64,000 bases of DNA from Collinsella sp. (GTDB lineage: Bacteria > Actinomycetota > Coriobacteriia > Coriobacteriales > Coriobacteriaceae): positions 1 to 64,000 of the forward strand of contig DXMF01000037.1 in NCBI GenBank assembly GCA_019414345.1, written 5' to 3'. The notes under the pieces were generated by a model. It did not search any database, had not been told where the DNA came from, and saw nothing but the letters and a program-made list of their open reading frames with translations. Every line of letters begins with the position of its first letter. Within the stretch, counting starts at the first letter, position 1. Both the position numbers and the translations under genes were made by a program. This document shows, piece after piece, positions 32,963 to 41,614 of the stretch.

Positions 32963-34840
32963 TTGCGCGTTCCGTATCAAGACTGCTTTCATTTAATTGA
33001 GCCGCTGCTCGCCAAGGTCGAAAAGCCGAGCCGCTATATCGATCACGAGTGGGGCACGCTTTCCAAGGCCGATGCCGACTACCGTTGCTGCCTGATCTAC
33101 CCGGATGTGTACGAGGTTGGTTTGCCCAACCAGGGCATCGCCATCCTCTACAACATCCTTAACCAGGCCGAGGGCATCTCCTGCGAGCGTGGCTATGTGC
33201 CGTGGCCCGATATGGGTGACGCCATGCGCGAGGCGGGCATTCCGCTGCTGTCGCTCGAAGGTGCTGCCCCCGTTGCTTCGTTTGATATCGTCGGTCTGCA
33301 TGTGCCGCACGAGATGGCGGTGACGAACTTCCTCGAGGCACTCGATCTCGCTGGCATTCCGCTGTTAGCGGCCGACCGAGGTGAAGACGACCCCATCATC
33401 ATCGCCGGCGGCCCCTCGGTGTACAACCCCGAGCCGTACGCGGCCTTCTTCGATGCCATCCTCATCGGCGAGGGCGAGGAATCGCTGCTCGAGACCTGCC
33501 AGCTGCATCGGCGCCTGCGCGACGAAGGAGTCCCGCGCGCGCAGATTGTTGAGCAGCTTGCATCCATTGCCGGCAACTACGTGCCGTCGCTCTATGAGAT
33601 TCGTCACGACGAGCCCTGCTCGCCGCATGGCTACACCGTGCCGCGCGAGGGCAAGGATGCTCCGGCCGTGGTCTACAAGCGCGTCGTCGAGGATTTCGGC
33701 GCCACGAATCCGCTGTCGCAGTCGTGCGTGCCCTATGCGCAGCTGGTTCACGACCGCCTGTCTATCGAGATTCTGCGCGGCTGCGCTCGCGGCTGTCGTT
33801 TTTGCCAGGCCGGCATGACGTATCGCCCGGTGCGCGAGCGTTCGGCCGACCAGATCGTCTCGTCGGTGATTCAGGGTCTGGAAAAGACCGGCTATGACGA
33901 GGTGTCGCTGACCTCGCTCTCCACGACCGACCACTCCTGCATTCGTGACGTGCTCGGCAGGCTCAACCGTCGCCTGGAGGATACGGGTATTCGCGTGTCT
34001 ATTCCGTCGCAGCGCTTGGATTCGTTTGGCGTGGATATGGCCGAGTCGGTCGCCGGCGAAAAGAAGGGCGGCCTGACGTTCGCGCCCGAGGCCGGCAGCC
34101 AGCGCATGCGCGACATCATTAACAAGAACGTGACCGAGGAGGACCTGGACCGTGCGGCCAAGGCGGCCTTCGAGGCCGGCTGGAACCGCATGAAGCTCTA
34201 CTTTATGATGGGCCTTCCCGGCGAGCGCGACGAGGACATCGTGGCCATCGCCAATCTGGCCGATCACGTGCTGGAGCTTGGTCGTTCCGTGGTGCCCAAG
34301 GCTCGTCGCGGCTCGATCTCGGTGTCCATCTCGGTTTCGGTCTTTATCCCCAAGGCTGCCACGCCGTTCCAGTGGTGCCCGCAGCTCGACTACGACGACG
34401 TCAAGCGTCGCCAGAAGTTGCTTATCACGAGCGTTCGCAACCGTGCCGTCCGCGTGCATTACCACGATGCCGAGACTTCGCTCATCGAGGCCGCGCTGTC
34501 CCGCGCCGGTCGTGACATGACGCCCGTCATCATCGATGCTTGGCGCGCGGGCTCTCGCTTTGACGCCTGGGTAGAGCATTTCTCGCTCGATAACTGGAAG
34601 GAGGCTGCTGCCAAAAACGGCATCGACCTCAATGAGCTCGTGCACCTGCCCTACGAGTTGGACTGGCGCCTGCCGTGGGAGCATGTGAGCCCCGGCTGCA
34701 CGCGCGGCTTCCTCGAGCGCGAGTACCGTCGCTCACTCGAGGGCGTCACGACTCCCGACTGCACCCGCACGTCGTGCACCGGCTGCGGAATCTGCCCCAC
34801 GCTTCACGCCAAGAATGTATTGATGGGTGATCGCGCATGA
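32963..34840 (+). CDS. TIGR03960-type radical SAM protein
   Basis: 625 aa with an N-terminal B12-binding-like region, then the radical SAM core with RGCARGCRFCQAG giving the C-x3-C-x2-C iron-sulfur cluster ligands at about residue 273-280. A Cys-rich C-terminus (CTRTSCTGCGICP) may bind an additional cluster. Members are typically encoded next to a DUF2344 partner upstream of rplU, as here, and the reaction is not established; tRNA or ribosome-related modification has been suggested by context. The start is TTG 32963. The stop overlaps the next start by 4 bases (ATGA). Confidence 0.9.
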   Translation: MRVPYQDCFHLIEPLLAKVEKPSRYIDHEWGTLSKADADYRCCLIYPDVYEVGLPNQGIAILYNILNQAEGISCERGYVPWPDMGDAMREAGIPLLSLEGAAPVASFDIVGLHVPHEMAVTNFLEALDLAGIPLLAADRGEDDPIIIAGGPSVYNPEPYAAFFDAILIGEGEESLLETCQLHRRLRDEGVPRAQIVEQLASIAGNYVPSLYEIRHDEPCSPHGYTVPREGKDAPAVVYKRVVEDFGATNPLSQSCVPYAQLVHDRLSIEILRGCARGCRFCQAGMTYRPVRERSADQIVSSVIQGLEKTGYDEVSLTSLSTTDHSCIRDVLGRLNRRLEDTGIRVSIPSQRLDSFGVDMAESVAGEKKGGLTFAPEAGSQRMRDIINKNVTEEDLDRAAKAAFEAGWNRMKLYFMMGLPGERDEDIVAIANLADHVLELGRSVVPKARRGSISVSISVSVFIPKAATPFQWCPQLDYDDVKRRQKLLITSVRNRAVRVHYHDAETSLIEAALSRAGRDMTPVIIDAWRAGSRFDAWVEHFSLDNWKEAAAKNGIDLNELVHLPYELDWRLPWEHVSPGCTRGFLEREYRRSLEGVTTPDCTRTSCTGCGICPTLHAKNVLMGDRA

Positions 34841-35649
34841 GTGAGCGCCTGACCGACACCCCCACGCTCTTTAGGCTTCGTGTTCGCTATGGCAAGCGCG
34901 ATCGCCTTAAGTACCTGGGCCATCTCGAAGTAATCCATACCATTGAGCGCATCGTGCGCCGCGCGGGACTTCCCTATGCCGTCACGCAGGGCTTCTCTCC
35001 GCACATGCGCGTGGGCTTCTCTTCGGCGCTACCGGTGGGTACGTCGTCGACCTGCGAGTGGTATGACCTGTTTATGACCGAGTTCGTGGCGCTCGACGAG
35101 GCGTTTGGGCGCCTGGCTGCGGCGTCTCCGGCCGATCTGGCGCCCATCGAGGCGGCGTACATCGACGTGCGCACGCCGGCGTTGACGGCGCAGCTCACGC
35201 GTCTGTCGTATCGCATCGACCTGCACTTGGATCCCGAGGCGCCCGTAAGCGCCGACGAGGTGCGCGCTGCGATTGACATGCTGCGCGCGGACCATGGCAT
35301 CGACTACGCGCGCGGCAAAAAGAGCAAGCGCTTGGATTTGGATCACACGCTCGTGGGCTATGAGCTCACGGCAGGGGAGCGCCCGGACCATTTGGTGCTC
35401 ATGCTCGACACCCATGCCGACAACGAGGGCTCCATGCGTCCGGAAATTTTGCTTTCCGCTGCTGATGTTTTGTTGCAGGGCTTGACCCCGGGCGTGGATG
35501 CACCTATTGTTTCCACCGGTATGCAAGACCTCGTGACCATCTGCTCCTACGATGTCGAGCGTCAGAATCAAGCATGCGAGGACGACGAGGGCCGACTCGT
35601 CAGCCCCATACCTGTGCGAACTTGTGGATTTGCTCCACATACTCGTTGA
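34837..35649 (+). CDS. DUF2344 / TIGR03936 radical SAM-associated protein
   Basis: A 270-aa partner of the preceding radical SAM enzyme, recognised by RLRVRYGKRDRLKYLGHLEVIHTIERIVRRAGLP-type N-terminal content (about residues 13-46) and TQGFSPHMRVGFSSALPVG. No cofactor motif is visible. Translationally coupled to TIGR03960 through a 4-base overlap. The C-terminal 40 residues are probably unstructured, and the stop codon overlaps the -35 element of the rplU promoter. Function unknown; the pair is presumed to act together. Confidence 0.88.
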   Translation: MSERLTDTPTLFRLRVRYGKRDRLKYLGHLEVIHTIERIVRRAGLPYAVTQGFSPHMRVGFSSALPVGTSSTCEWYDLFMTEFVALDEAFGRLAAASPADLAPIEAAYIDVRTPALTAQLTRLSYRIDLHLDPEAPVSADEVRAAIDMLRADHGIDYARGKKSKRLDLDHTLVGYELTAGERPDHLVLMLDTHADNEGSMRPEILLSAADVLLQGLTPGVDAPIVSTGMQDLVTICSYDVERQNQACEDDEGRLVSPIPVRTCGFAPHTR

Positions 35650-35674
35650 CGGGGGTATTTTCGCCTGCTACTAT
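35646..35674 (+). promoter_or_regulatory. Promoter of rplU-rpmA
   Basis: TTGACG (35646-35651), a 17-base spacer and TACTAT (35669-35674). The -35 overlaps the stop codon of the preceding gene. About 35 bases of leader precede the rplU start. Confidence 0.75.
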
Positions 35675-35716
35675 ATTCGGCTGTTGCACTAACTGATGCA
35701 TGAAGGGCAAGTAAAC

Positions 35717-36091
35717 ATGTACGCAATCGTTAACACGGGCGGCAAGCAGTACAAGGTCGCCACCGACGATGTCATCACCGTCGAGAAGATCGAGGGCAAT
35801 GAGGGCGACAAGGTCACCCTGCCGGTCATCTTCCTCAACGATGGTAAGAAGATCGTCACCGATCCCGACAAGCTGGCCAAGGCCAAGGTTACCGCTCAGA
35901 TCGTTGAGCAGTTCAAGGGCGAGAAGCAGCTGGTCTTCAAGTTCCACAAGCGTAAGCGCTATCGTCGTCTGAAGGGTCACCGTCAGCAGCTCACCAAGCT
36001 GAAGATCGTGAAGGTCCAGGCTACGTCCCGCGCCAAGAAGGCTGTCAAGGCAGAGGCTGAGGCTGTTGCCGAGGCTCCCGTCGCCGAGTAG
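35717..36091 (+). CDS. rplU: Ribosomal protein L21
   Basis: A large-subunit ribosomal protein. MYAIVNTGGKQYKV at the N-terminus and KRKRYRRLKGHRQQ toward the C-terminus are the bL21 signatures. The 124-aa form carries an extra Ala/Glu-rich tail of about 20 residues. The start is ATG 35717 with GAAGGG upstream; an ATG seven codons earlier is in frame but lies between promoter and ribosome site. Cotranscribed with rpmA. Confidence 0.97.
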   Translation: MYAIVNTGGKQYKVATDDVITVEKIEGNEGDKVTLPVIFLNDGKKIVTDPDKLAKAKVTAQIVEQFKGEKQLVFKFHKRKRYRRLKGHRQQLTKLKIVKVQATSRAKKAVKAEAEAVAEAPVAE

Positions 36092-36124
36092 ATTACACTC
36101 GTAACGAAAGAGTAGGTATACACA

Positions 36125-36382
36125 ATGGCACACAAAAAAGGACTCGGTTCCTCCCGTAATGGCCGTGACTCCCGCGGTCAGCGCCTTGGCACGAAGCGCT
36201 ATGCCGGCCAGACGGTAACCACGGGCACGATTCTCGTCCGTCAGCACGGCACGCACATCCACCCGGGTGAGAACGTTGGCCGTGGTAAGGACGACACGCT
36301 GTTCGCGCTGGTCGACGGTACCGTTGAGTTCCACAAGGGTATCAAGCACAGGGTCAGCGTACGCCCGCTCGCGAACGCGTAA
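36125..36382 (+). CDS. rpmA: Ribosomal protein L27
   Basis: 85 aa, beginning directly with MAHKKGLGSSRNGRDS, whose N-terminus reaches the peptidyl transferase centre. It lacks the cleavable N-terminal extension found in Firmicutes, and no prp gene lies between rplU and rpmA, consistent with an actinobacterial lineage. A terminator follows. Confidence 0.98.
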   Translation: MAHKKGLGSSRNGRDSRGQRLGTKRYAGQTVTTGTILVRQHGTHIHPGENVGRGKDDTLFALVDGTVEFHKGIKHRVSVRPLANA

Positions 36383-36407
36383 TTCACCCTTCATAGAGCA
36401 CATATGT

Positions 36408-36451
36408 GGGAGGCACTTGAGTTTTAGGATTCAAGGGTCTCCCTCTTTTTT
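36408..36451 (+). terminator. Terminator after rpmA
   Basis: A 13-position stem (36408-36420 with 36431-36443) with one mismatch and one G-T pair, 10-base loop, and a T-rich tail to 36451. It ends just before the obgE ribosome site. Confidence 0.8.
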
Positions 36452-36467
36452 GTAGGAGGCGATTCTG

Positions 36468-37934
36468 TTGTCACAGTTCACCGATATCAGCCGCATTAAC
36501 GTGTGCGGCGGCGACGGCGGAGCCGGATGCATGTCGTTTAGGCGCGAGGCATTTGTCCCCAAGGGCGGCCCCGATGGCGGCGACGGCGGTCGTGGCGGCA
36601 ATGTCGTCATCCAGGCCGATGCTCAGCTGTCTTCGCTGATCGATTACCGCTTTAAGCATCACTTTCGCGCCGAGCGCGGCACGCACGGGCAGGGTGCCCG
36701 TCGTAACGGCAAGAGCGGCGAGGACCTGATTCTCAAGGTCCCTATGGGTACCGTGGTGCGCGAGCTCGACCCCGAGACGCAGACCCCGATGTTCGAGATT
36801 GCCGACCTGGTGCACGACGGCGAGCGCGTTGTCGTGGCCCCTGGTGGCGCCGGTGGTCTCGGCAATACGCACTTTGTGACGTCGGTGCGCCGCGCGCCCG
36901 CGTTCGCCCAGCTGGGCGAGCCGGCCGAGGAGCACTGGATTGAGCTCGAGATGAAGCTCATGGCCGATGCCGCGCTCGTGGGCTTCCCCTCGGTGGGTAA
37001 GTCATCGCTCATCGCGCGCATGAGTGCCGCCCGCCCCAAGATCGCCGACTACCCGTTTACCACGCTCGTGCCGAATCTCGGCATGGTGCGTGCCGGCGAA
37101 TATTCTTACGTCGTTGCCGACGTTCCCGGTTTGATCGAGGGCGCGAGCGAGGGCAAGGGCCTGGGTCACCAGTTCCTGCGCCACATTGAGCGTACGGCTC
37201 TGATCATGCATGTCGTCGACATGACGGGTGGTTTTGAGGATCGCGATCCGGTCGAGGATTATCGCATCATCAACCGCGAGCTCGAGCAGTATGGCGCCGA
37301 GCTTTCGGAGCGTCCGCAGATCGTTGTTGCCAACAAGTGCGACGCGCCGGGCACGGCCGATAAGATTGCCGACCTCAAGCGCGCAGCGCTCGACGATGGA
37401 CATATGTTCTTTGCCGTGTCTGCCGTGACGGGCGCCGGCCTCAACACGCTGATGCTTGCCGTGGGCGAGCAGGTGGCTAAGCTGCGCGCCGAGTTGGCTG
37501 TCTCGGATGAGCCGGTCGTTCTGCGCGACGATGAGTGGGAGCGCCGTCGCCTGCAGCGTGAGAAGCGTTTCCGCATTGTTCAGGAAGAGCCCGGTGCCTT
37601 CCGCGTGGTCGGTCGTGCCATTGAGCGTATGGTCATCCAGACCGACTGGGAAAACGAGGAAGCCGTCATTTACCTGCAGCACAAGTTTGCGCGTATGGGT
37701 GTTGACGACGCGCTCGAGAAGGCCGGTTGCCGTGCGGGCGACGAGGTCCGCATTTGCCAGCGTGCCTTTGACTTTGAGGGCGCTGAGGACTTCTCGGAGT
37801 ACGAGGAGCTCGAGGACGCTGGCGAGGACGTTGCCGTTGAGGCCATTGACGTGGCCGATGCTGCGGATGAGGGCGTCGAGGTTGTCGATGCGGCGGATGC
37901 CGCGGACGATACCGAGACACCGGAGGGCGAGTAA
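36468..37934 (+). CDS. obgE: GTPase ObgE
   Basis: An essential ribosome-associated GTPase. The glycine-rich Obg fold (residues 1 to about 158: GGDGGAGCMSFRREAFVPKGGPDGGDGG) is followed by the G domain with GFPSVGKSS (G1), DVPGLIEGAS (G3) and NKCD (G4). An OCT domain then covers about 345-420. 488 aa, ending in a strongly acidic Asp/Glu/Ala tail of about 60 residues, common in actinobacterial Obg. The start is TTG 36468 with GGAGG upstream. First gene of obgE-nadD-yqeK-rsfS. Confidence 0.96.
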   Translation: MSQFTDISRINVCGGDGGAGCMSFRREAFVPKGGPDGGDGGRGGNVVIQADAQLSSLIDYRFKHHFRAERGTHGQGARRNGKSGEDLILKVPMGTVVRELDPETQTPMFEIADLVHDGERVVVAPGGAGGLGNTHFVTSVRRAPAFAQLGEPAEEHWIELEMKLMADAALVGFPSVGKSSLIARMSAARPKIADYPFTTLVPNLGMVRAGEYSYVVADVPGLIEGASEGKGLGHQFLRHIERTALIMHVVDMTGGFEDRDPVEDYRIINRELEQYGAELSERPQIVVANKCDAPGTADKIADLKRAALDDGHMFFAVSAVTGAGLNTLMLAVGEQVAKLRAELAVSDEPVVLRDDEWERRRLQREKRFRIVQEEPGAFRVVGRAIERMVIQTDWENEEAVIYLQHKFARMGVDDALEKAGCRAGDEVRICQRAFDFEGAEDFSEYEELEDAGEDVAVEAIDVADAADEGVEVVDAADAADDTETPEGE

Positions 37935-37937
37935 GCC

Positions 37938-38615
37938 ATGTCGCTGCGCGGTGGAATCGGTTTGCCCGAGCTTCCTCTAGAGGACGGGCAGGAGTTTAGG
38001 CTCGGTATTATGGGTGGCACCTTTGATCCCATCCATTACGGGCACCTGGTGACCGCCGAGCAGGCGCGCGAGTCGCTCGACTTGGACGCTGTGCTCTTTA
38101 TGCCGGCGGGCTCTCCTGCCTTTAAGCTTGACAAGCCGGTGACGCCTGCCGAGGACCGTTATGCCATGACGGTCCTCGCCACCGCTGCGAACCCGGCCTT
38201 TTTGGCGAGCCGGTTCGAGATCGACCGCCCGGGCGTAACCTATACGGCCGATACGCTTCATGCCCTTCGCGACTTTTACCCGCCGCAGGTAAAGCTCTAC
38301 TTTATTACGGGCGCCGACGCGATTATCGATATTGTGACCTGGCATGATGCCGAACGAATCGCTGAGCTTGCTACCTTTATTGCGGCGACACGACCGGGCT
38401 TTGATATCGATACGGCGCGTGCCCGAATCAAAGAGTCGGGGCTGCCGTTCGACGTGCGCTATATTCAGATTCCGGCGCTGGCGATCAGCTCGACGAACAT
38501 TCGTAAGCGAGTTGCCCGCGGCATGAGCGTGCGCTATCTTACGAGCGAGTCCGTGCTCGGCTACATTCGCAAACGCAGGCTATATGCCGATTTGGGCCAA
38601 GAAGATTTTGAGTGA
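37938..38615 (+). CDS. nadD: Nicotinate-nucleotide adenylyltransferase NadD
   Basis: Forms deamido-NAD from nicotinate mononucleotide and ATP. IMGGTFDPIHYGHLVTAEQA contains the (H/T)-x-G-H nucleotidyltransferase motif, and ISSTNIRKRVARG the C-terminal motif. 225 aa, with about 20 extra N-terminal residues before the core. Starts 3 bases after obgE, so coupled translation is likely. Confidence 0.95.
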   Translation: MSLRGGIGLPELPLEDGQEFRLGIMGGTFDPIHYGHLVTAEQARESLDLDAVLFMPAGSPAFKLDKPVTPAEDRYAMTVLATAANPAFLASRFEIDRPGVTYTADTLHALRDFYPPQVKLYFITGADAIIDIVTWHDAERIAELATFIAATRPGFDIDTARARIKESGLPFDVRYIQIPALAISSTNIRKRVARGMSVRYLTSESVLGYIRKRRLYADLGQEDFE

Positions 38616-38627
38616 TGGGGGTCTACG

Positions 38628-39236
38628 TTGTCGGTAGAGGATCAGTTTGAGGGCGATGAGCGCGCACTGCTCAAGCGCATTCAAGAGCTGCTCGATGTTC
38701 GCATGAAGGATAAGCGCAAGCGCTATGTGCATTCGCTGGGTGTTGCCGAGACCGCACTTCATCTGGCCGAGGTCTACGGCGTTGACCGCTTTGATGCCGC
38801 TGCCGCCGGCCTGATCCATGACTGGGACAAGGTACTCTCCGACGACGAGCTGGTCACGCGCGCTCTGCATTACGGCATTAAAATTGCCGGCTCTCCTTCC
38901 GCCGCGACGCCGCTTTTGCATGGTCCTGTTGCCGCCTATGAGCTTCCGCAGCTTTTCCCCGAGCTGTCGCCGGCGGTCTTTCAGGCTGTCGACCGTCACA
39001 CCGTGGGCGCTTGCGACATGACGCCGCTCGATATGGTGGTCTTTGTGGCTGATGCCATCGAACCCAACCGCCACGGCGATTATGCCCATGCGCTGCGCAA
39101 GATGGTGGGGGAGTCGACGCTCGACGAGTTGTTCTTCTCCTGTTTTGCGCAGGGTTTGGTCTATGTGATTCAGTCCGGGCGCTATCTTTATCCCACGGCT
39201 ATTTCGATTTACAACCATTACGCCCAGCTGCGCTAG
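38628..39236 (+). CDS. yqeK: HD-domain hydrolase YqeK
   Basis: A metal-dependent HD phosphohydrolase; members of the family hydrolyse symmetrical diadenosine tetraphosphate (Ap4A). Motifs: RYVHSLGVAETA (first His), GLIHDWDK (HD pair), HGPVAAYE and FVADAIEPNR. 202 aa. The start is TTG 38628 with TGGGGG upstream. The gene order nadD-yqeK-rsfS is conserved widely in Gram-positives and supports the assignment. Confidence 0.92.
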   Translation: MSVEDQFEGDERALLKRIQELLDVRMKDKRKRYVHSLGVAETALHLAEVYGVDRFDAAAAGLIHDWDKVLSDDELVTRALHYGIKIAGSPSAATPLLHGPVAAYELPQLFPELSPAVFQAVDRHTVGACDMTPLDMVVFVADAIEPNRHGDYAHALRKMVGESTLDELFFSCFAQGLVYVIQSGRYLYPTAISIYNHYAQLR

Positions 39237-39263
39237 CTCGGGCTGTCTAGAAAGAGGTATTCC

Positions 39264-39719
39264 ATGGCCGACGAGACCATGACCGACGAGCAGATTCTTG
39301 AAGGTGTGGAGCACAAGAGCTTCGTCGCCACGTCCGACCGCACTGCCGCCTCGCTGTCTGCGAGCGGTGTCGCCGCCGAGGATGTCGCCCGCGCCGCCGC
39401 GCAGGCCGCCTACGACAAGAAGGGCGAGGACGTTCAGGTGCTCGACCTGACCGAGCTTTCCGACGTATGCGACTACTTTGTGCTTGCCACCGGTACCAAC
39501 AACCGCCAGGTCGATTCTATCGTCGACGAGATCGAGGAGAAGGTCGCCGAGGCTTGCGGCGAGCACCCGTTCTCCATCGAGGGTCGCGAGCAGAAGACCT
39601 GGATGCTCATGGACTATGGTTCGGTTGTCGTCCACGTCTTCACTCCCGAAGCCCGCGACTTCTACCGCCTCGAGAAACTCTGGGGAGACGCCCCCCAGCT
39701 CCCCCTCAACCTCCTCTAG
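39264..39719 (+). CDS. rsfS: Ribosomal silencing factor RsfS
   Basis: Binds uL14 and blocks subunit joining in slow growth. The RsfS core is recognised in VLDLTELSDVCDYFVLATGTNNRQVDSI-type sequence (about residues 58-85) and WMLMDYGSVVVHVF. The 151 aa include about 35 extra N-terminal residues (MTDEQILEGVEHKSF) not present in short homologues. The ATG has AGAAAGAGG upstream. A degenerate copy of the palindromic repeat begins directly after the stop. Confidence 0.94.
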   Translation: MADETMTDEQILEGVEHKSFVATSDRTAASLSASGVAAEDVARAAAQAAYDKKGEDVQVLDLTELSDVCDYFVLATGTNNRQVDSIVDEIEEKVAEACGEHPFSIEGREQKTWMLMDYGSVVVHVFTPEARDFYRLEKLWGDAPQLPLNLL

Positions 39720-39745
39720 TAGCTCATTTGAGACGGGGTTAGCAA
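39720..39745 (+). repeat. Degenerate copy of the 37-bp palindromic repeat
   Basis: TAGCTCATTTGAGACGGGG starts immediately after the rsfS stop and matches the 5' half and core of the repeat seen at 14002 and 47764, with an eroded right end. Confidence 0.5.
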
Positions 39746-39762
39746 CCCTCACGCATATCGCC

Positions 39763-39802
39763 GGGCAGTTGCGGTTTTCCGCACCTGCCCCGCTTTCTTT
39801 TT
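39763..39802 (+). terminator. Terminator after rsfS
   Basis: A 12-position stem (39763-39774 with 39779-39790) with one mismatch, TTTT loop, then CGCTTTCTTTTT. It separates rsfS from the convergent dinB. Confidence 0.75.
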
Positions 39803-39814
39803 GCCCAAAGGCGG

Positions 39815-41068
39815 TTAATCGTTGAAACGGGATTGGCGGCCGAAGGAAAGGGCGGTGTCGCCGAATTTGTCTCGGACGGCGTCGATGGCGACGGAGAGGT
39901 CGCGGCGGTCGCTGGATTGGGCTCCGCGGTCATCGATCTCGCAGAACAGGTCAGTCTGGATGCCGCCTTGGTGGTCGAAGTCGCTCATGCCGATGCCGGC
40001 TAAGCGAACATGCATGCCTTCTTGCCAGATGTTGTCGAGCAGTTCGAGTGCAACCGCCACGAAGATGTTCTCATCGTCGGTTGGATGAGGCAGCCGGCGC
40101 TGTGCCGTACGCCCGCTTCCATACGAATACTTGAGCTTGAGCGTTACCGTGGCACCCGTCAGCCCCTGACGGCGCAGACGGCGTCCCACCGACTCACCCA
40201 GCAGCGCAATCGCCGCCTCAATATCCCCACGCTCAGTCAAATCTTTCGCAAAGGTGCGTTCATTACTGACCGACTTGACCTCACGCTCCTCATCGAGACT
40301 CGTGACTTCGGAGATTTCGAGTCCCAGCGCACGCTGGCGCATGCGTTCGCCGTTGACGCCAAAAATAGAGGCCAAGGTGGATTCCGGTGCACGTGATAGC
40401 TCGCCGAGGGTGTAGATGCGCATGCGGCGCAGTCGCTCCTCGGCCGAGCGCCCGATGCCGCTCATGGCAGATACCGGCAGCGCGGCCAAAAAGCGCTGCT
40501 CGGTTCCGGGGCGCACGATGGTCAGCCCAAACGGCTTATCCCGCTCGCTTGCGATCTTTGCGACCGTCTTGTTGCAGCCTACGCCAATGGAGCACGTCAC
40601 TCCCAGCGCTGCCACGCGGTCGCTTATACGCCGTGCAACCAGCAGCGGGTCCTCGGGCGCAAAGCGACCCGGTGTGATATCGATAAAGGCTTCGTCGATC
40701 GATACGCGCTCAACGCGCGGCGTCTCCTCGGCAAGAATCGCCATGACCTGCGCGCTCACCTCGCGGTAGCGATCAAAGTGCCCGTGCGTCCAAATGGCTT
40801 GCGGGCACAAGCGCCGTGCCTCGGCTGAGGGCATGGCGGAGTGCACGCCAAAGCGACGTGCCTCGTAAGAACAGGTGGACACAACGCCGCGGGAATCGGC
40901 GTCTCCGCCCACGATGAGCGGCTTTCCGCGCCATTCGGGATGATCGAGCATCTCCACGCTCGCAAAAAACGCATCGAGGTCCATCAGGCCCACCGCCGGA
41001 CCCGTCCAGGGAGGCGGCGTGACGCCCATGGCATCCTCATAACCGTATGTATGTTCGCGTCTTTCCAT
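39815..41068 (-). CDS. dinB: DNA polymerase IV DinB
   Basis: A Y-family translesion polymerase of 417 aa. MDLDAFFASVE carries the first catalytic Asp, RVSIDEAFID the second acidic pair, and SIGVGCNKTVAKIASERDKP completes the palm. The helix-hairpin-helix SGIGRSAEERLRRM and little-finger domain follow. No C-terminal beta-clamp peptide was clearly identified. The start at ATG 41068 gives a 27-residue N-terminal extension; ATG 41029 is an alternative. It is on the opposite strand to its neighbours. No convincing LexA box was found upstream. Confidence 0.93.
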   Translation of the reverse strand: MERREHTYGYEDAMGVTPPPWTGPAVGLMDLDAFFASVEMLDHPEWRGKPLIVGGDADSRGVVSTCSYEARRFGVHSAMPSAEARRLCPQAIWTHGHFDRYREVSAQVMAILAEETPRVERVSIDEAFIDITPGRFAPEDPLLVARRISDRVAALGVTCSIGVGCNKTVAKIASERDKPFGLTIVRPGTEQRFLAALPVSAMSGIGRSAEERLRRMRIYTLGELSRAPESTLASIFGVNGERMRQRALGLEISEVTSLDEEREVKSVSNERTFAKDLTERGDIEAAIALLGESVGRRLRRQGLTGATVTLKLKYSYGSGRTAQRRLPHPTDDENIFVAVALELLDNIWQEGMHVRLAGIGMSDFDHQGGIQTDLFCEIDDRGAQSSDRRDLSVAIDAVRDKFGDTALSFGRQSRFND

Positions 41069-41112
41069 GTCATGAGTATACCGCGCAGCTCATGTGGGGT
41101 GCGTGTATGTGC

Positions 41113-41140
41113 TTGCAAATCCCGAATTCTTGTCTAAGAT
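41113..41140 (+). promoter_or_regulatory. Candidate promoter for rpsP
   Basis: TTGCAA (41113-41118), a 16-base spacer and TAAGAT (41135-41140). A second candidate closer to the gene is TTCACC (41185) with TATTAT (41208-41213) at 17-base spacing. Either leaves a leader of 50-125 bases. Confidence 0.5.
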
Positions 41141-41269
41141 ATGGATTTGCCCTCGACTACACCGAAGAAGTTGGTCTCACGGACTTCACCTGCCCGCGTC
41201 GATGGCGTATTATGTTCAACTGTTTGTTTGTAGTTGCAGCCTAAAGCTGCTTGGTTGGAGGAGTTTCCT

Positions 41270-41611
41270 TTGGCAGTCAAGATTCGCCTTGCTCGTCACG
41301 GCGCTAAGAAGCGTCCGTACTACCGTGTCGTCGTCGCCGATTCCCGCGCCCCGCGTGACGGTCGTATCATCGAGGAGGTTGGCCGCTACAACCCGATGAC
41401 CGCCCCCAAGACCATCAACCTCGACCTCGAGAAGATCGCCGACTGGCAGTCCAAGGGCGCTCAGCTCACCGATGCCGTCGCCGCTCTGGTCAAGGCCGCC
41501 AACGAGGGCGAGAAGACCGAGACCGTCGTCAAGAAGTCCAAGAAGCAGCTCGCCAAAGAGGCCGAGGCCGCTAAGGCTGCCGCTGAGGCCGCTGAGGGCG
41601 CCGAGGAGTAA
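41270..41611 (+). CDS. rpsP: Ribosomal protein S16
   Basis: AVKIRLARHGAKKRPYYRVVVADSR is represented at the N-terminus (about residues 2-26), followed by GRIIEEVGRYNP, the bS16 signature. The TTG 41270 start, 6 bases after GGAGGAG, gives 113 aa; the frame stays open further upstream but lacks a ribosome site. An Ala/Glu/Lys-rich tail of about 30 residues extends the core. First gene of the rpsP-KH-rimM-trmD-lepB operon. Confidence 0.96.
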   Translation: MAVKIRLARHGAKKRPYYRVVVADSRAPRDGRIIEEVGRYNPMTAPKTINLDLEKIADWQSKGAQLTDAVAALVKAANEGEKTETVVKKSKKQLAKEAEAAKAAAEAAEGAEE

Positions 41612-41614
41612 ATC

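Noticed and set aside
41040..41068. A GAAC half-site near the dinB start as a possible LexA box
   Set aside because: The second GTTC half is missing, so it does not form an actinobacterial SOS palindrome.
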